Assembly (NCBI RefSeq): GCF_000350225.1
Contig: NW_005179283.1
Location: 241,001-305,000 of the forward strand
Length of the DNA: 64,000 nt
Direction of reading: 5' to 3'
Source: Chondrus crispus
Taxonomy: Eukaryota > Rhodophyta > Florideophyceae > Gigartinales > Gigartinaceae
The notes below the pieces were generated by a model that ran no database searches, was not told where the DNA came from, and worked only from the letters and a program-made list of their open reading frames with translations. The position numbers and the translations under genes are program-made. Position 1 is the stretch's first letter, and the number at the start of each line of letters is the position of its first letter. Below are positions 61,050 through 64,000 of this stretch, piece by piece.

Positions 61050-62087
61050 CTAACTGGCGAAAGATACACGCTTGTGCCGTCTGTAGTCTTTCTTTCCAAA
61101 GTGTGCGTCCCTTTTCATATCGCGTTTCGCTCTGATCCCGTCAAGACATGTTTTGCGGTCTCGATACCAATGACCAATTTTTCCGCAGAACAGACAACTG
61201 CTATCGCGTTTTGCCGACGCCTTGTTGTCAACTTCGAACTTCCTTTTACCCAACATTGTGTGTTGTGTCACAACTCTGGTGTCAACCTTCACTTGGGACA
61301 GTGCAAAGACTGCTTGGTTTAGAGTAAACAGCCAGTTGTCATCTGAATTGGCATTCTCTATCATAACTTGAATATTCTCAGCTTCGTGCTTGATGAGGTT
61401 CATGTGACTTGTGGGTTGGTCGTCTCTGTGGTCAATCGCGTACCTCATGGCTTCAAAAATCTTACGCATTCGACTAACAGGAATGTACACTTCTGTATCA
61501 TCCTGTGTAAGATCCTTAGTTGGTGCTGTGAGCTGAAATGTGAGCGCGTTCAATAAGTCAGATGTGAGCTTCGCATTCCTTATTAGGAGTACTGCAAAAT
61601 GATTGTTCTCTTTTCTAGAAAGCGTACCCGTCTGATTTTAGAATCTAGCGACAGCAGCATTGTATCTATTCGCGAACTGCTCGGGTGTCTCAGATTGGTT
61701 TCTAACGCATGACTGGATGTTCGACAGTAGATCTACTTCTCGTTTAACTCATTCGCTTCGAGTGTCTTTCGCAATGACGTTGATAATCTCCTCAACCATT
61801 CCTTGTCTCGTGTCATCTCCGTCTCGACCTTCCAAATTGACGCAACCTGACTTCTCGGCTCGTGCGAGGAGTTCTTGAGAATTATCATCGCATGCCATAT
61901 ATATGATATGGCCCATTCCGTGAAGCATAGCCTTGTACTTGTTGTCGGATTCGCCGAACTTCTGAATCATACGTAACCATCGTCTCAGAGTTTCTTGGTA
62001 CTTTGTTTTCGACGTCTGATTCGTCGAGTATGGAGGCGGTCTATTACTACTTTTGCTGATCGCAGATGAAGATGCACCTGGGCCCAT
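61050..62087 (-). pseudogene. gag: Copia-B Gag
   Basis: From ATG 62087 (MGPGASSSAISKSSN), immediately inside the 5' LTR. The same frame runs to 61050 with two stops (TGA 61749-61751; TAA near 61638). Readable: TKYQETLRRWLRMIQKFGES, VDLLSNIQSCVRNQSETPEQ, FANRYNAAVARF, LLNALTFQLTAP, a helical region, and a cysteine motif CLFCGKIGHWYRDRKTC (irregular knuckle, C-X2-C-X4-H-X7-C). A basic tail (KKDYRRHKRVSFAS) closes it. Confidence 0.75.
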
Positions 62088-62090
62088 AAC

Positions 62091-62491
62091 TTTCAGAGGC
62101 ACTAATTCTGCCTGCATATTAGATGTTTACATCCTTCTGGCGAAGGTGCACAGCGGGATAACAAACGACGTTGGCGTTGGCAAGTGTTTCGGTACTCGTT
62201 CACCGGTGAGCTCTCTCCCTCTATCTCACAGTTTAATGTCCTGGTCTTATACCGTTCTCTCACGACCTATCGCCTCTCTGCGCAATAGTCTAACGGTATC
62301 TATGACGTGTGCGTTTCCAATGCGCACTGCTCTCTGACCTTTCGCTGCGCACCCACTACATGCATTCCCGCATATTATTGCCGGGTTGCTGAATGCATAT
62401 TGCGCATCGGTCTAGCATCTGTGCTGACATCAATTCTGCTTTGCGCTATGCTCTGCGCCTCTTCGCTCTTACACGTTTGCCACCTATCACA
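62091..62491 (-). repeat. 5' LTR of Copia-B
   Basis: On the element strand starts TGTGATAGGTGGCAAACG (62491) and ends GCCTCTGAAA (62091). Collinear with 57042-57440 apart from a 2-bp length difference. Confidence 0.8.
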
Positions 62492-62496
62492 ACAGT
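62492..62496. repeat. Target-site duplication, right (Copia-B)
   Basis: ACAGT, identical to 57037-57041. Confidence 0.75.
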
Positions 62497-64000
62497 ATTG
62501 CAATTGCCCCGGGCCAAAACATCTGGCATAACACGAGGAGAGCAGTCTTAAATATACAATTACATGGCAAGTCGAAGAATCAATGAGTTTTGAACTGTGA
62601 GTTAGAGATTTAAATTGCGATATTGATTTCGAAGATATAAAGAAACATGGTTTCAAGGGTGCTCAAAAGTGATTCTTCGCCACTTTCCTTACAAATGACT
62701 TCGAAGGAAAAATACTCTTCACTGGGATGTAGCCCACCGCATTTGAAAACCCTGTTTGGTGACAACGGCACCTTCCCTACTCTTATCGTTACAACGTATG
62801 CCGAACAAATAAAGATACGTGCACTCCTCAAAGGCCATTAGATACAAGAAGTCACAACAGAGCACAATTCCAGTTTTTCATGAACGCCTTCTAGGGTTCC
62901 AATAAATGTGAGGTCCCACTTATACTGTGAAAACACAAGACCCACGACTCAAAGACTAGAAATGGCCTCGATGCGATGCAGTGAGAGTGTCGCTCAAAGG
63001 ATATTCGCAATGCGTGGAAATGCGCCGTTTTTCAATTCCACATAAACCGTTATGTATCATGCGACACTGACTGATGCATCCTGGAACTGTTTGCACCAAT
63101 TTTTTAAAATTGTGAAGGAGAAGAATGAGCCTGATGCCGATCCGCACAAGTCCATGTTGAAAGTCTACTTCACATAACCCGTATTCATGAGTCTAGAGCC
63201 GTCGGGACTTATTCGGTCTTCATCAAGCCCCTTCTGATGTACAACCAGGAAGTGCCCAGTCAGCCAAGGTGTGAAGAGCATTCCTTTTCATATATGAATT
63301 GCAATTCACACGCTTTACATATCGCGGCCATGTAAAAAGATGTGCCACCTCAATGCTCTCGTCCAAATGTGCTCTTCAGGATATCGAGTCAATGCCAGTG
63401 TTTGGGCGGGCATTGCGCCAAGGCTAATGAAGAAGACTGCGGAGTTGCCGCTACGTTTCGGATGTACACGGACTGGGATACATCTTCAATGACTGCTGAT
63501 ATGAGCCTGAAGTTCCATGTCAGTTGTTCATGGAAGGTCAATACCGCCTGCAGAAATTAAGTCGCTCAAACAGGCAGTACAGTGATTCGTTGTCAATGTT
63601 GCATTGTCATGGTGAACAGTGTGACCTAGATTGCAACACAGATATGAGATATTATCATGTTACGGCCTACGAAGTACAGTTGCACGCGCAATAATAGATC
63701 GAAGTATTGCACATGTTGCAATGTGCTGCAGGTGTAGAAAGAAGCCCCCGCAACTGTATGTGCGGAATCTACACACGCAACGGGCCCGTAGTTGGTCTTT
63801 AAAGAGCAGATCGCACGCCGAACCAAGCGGGGAAGAAGTCCTTTTTCAAGCATGGCATATATCAACAAACATTCGAGCTGTACGCTCCCACGATCACGCC
63901 CGTCGAATCTCGGAGTGCAATACACTAGGATGCTATGTAAGCATGCGCACGCCTTTCAGAACTGAATGATTGAAGAGAAAGTACGGTGTAGTCTACTCAT
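62497..64000. other. Right end of window, no gene seen
   Basis: Only short frames (longest about 110 codons at 63631-63969) without motifs. Before the insertions it was joined to 56954-57041 and 49835-50657. Confidence 0.4.

Larger units (their letters stand above)
57042..62491 (-). mobile_element. Copia-B: complete-length, decayed Ty1/Copia element
   Basis: 5,450 bp on the minus strand, LTRs of 399 and 401 bp (about 15 differences counted, about 96%), ACAGT target duplication. Order gag, protease, integrase, RT, RNase H, as in Copia. Gag, integrase and RT carry in-frame stops and frameshifts. Confidence 0.9.

Overview
This window is a nested cluster of transposable elements from a nuclear eukaryotic genome. 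It holds Ty3/Gypsy and Ty1/Copia LTR retrotransposons, a PIF/Harbinger-type DNA transposon gene pair and a decayed UPF1/SEN1-like helicase. There are no bacterial operons, rRNA, tRNA or CRISPR arrays, and no clearly intact single-copy host gene. The readable genes look intron-poor. I infer an intron-poor, repeat-rich eukaryote, for example a red alga or another protist, but the species cannot be fixed from the sequence. The left half is visibly GC-rich and the right half closer to balanced, so elements of different origin or age are juxtaposed.

Layout. 1-493: the end of a minus-strand Gypsy LTR running off the window. 495-5241: a decayed minus-strand Copia element (Copia-A), truncated at its gag end and split inside integrase by a 704-bp solo LTR (3181-3884). 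5242-18332: Gy1, a 13.1-kb chromodomain Gypsy element with 619-bp LTRs, gag, protease, a complete 1243-aa pol and, between pol and the 3' LTR, a long antisense reading frame. 18333-20020: the remains of a related element (an antisense gene copy, a purine tract and a candidate LTR). 20742-34503: Gy2, a 13.8-kb relative of Gy1 with 1043-bp LTRs and a perfect 5-bp target duplication, coding-defective, again with an antisense gene. 34509-39210: further fragments (a third antisense-gene copy, a gag-like piece, a protease-region remnant). 44136-49834: a Harbinger transposase (+) and a convergent SAP-domain DNA-binding protein (-), with a broken helicase between them. 50658-56948: Gy3, a compact Gypsy element with an unbroken 1643-codon gag-pol and a perfect target duplication, the best candidate for recent activity. 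57042-62491: Copia-B, a complete but decayed Copia element with a target duplication. The rest shows no recognisable genes.

Main point of interest. Gy1, Gy2 and two further fragments carry, antisense to gag-pol and just upstream of the 3' LTR, members of one protein family that I do not recognise. Four copies at different stages of decay share an ordered set of motifs, which points to a real accessory gene of this retrotransposon lineage. The accessory gene would be expressed from the opposite strand, convergent with gag-pol.
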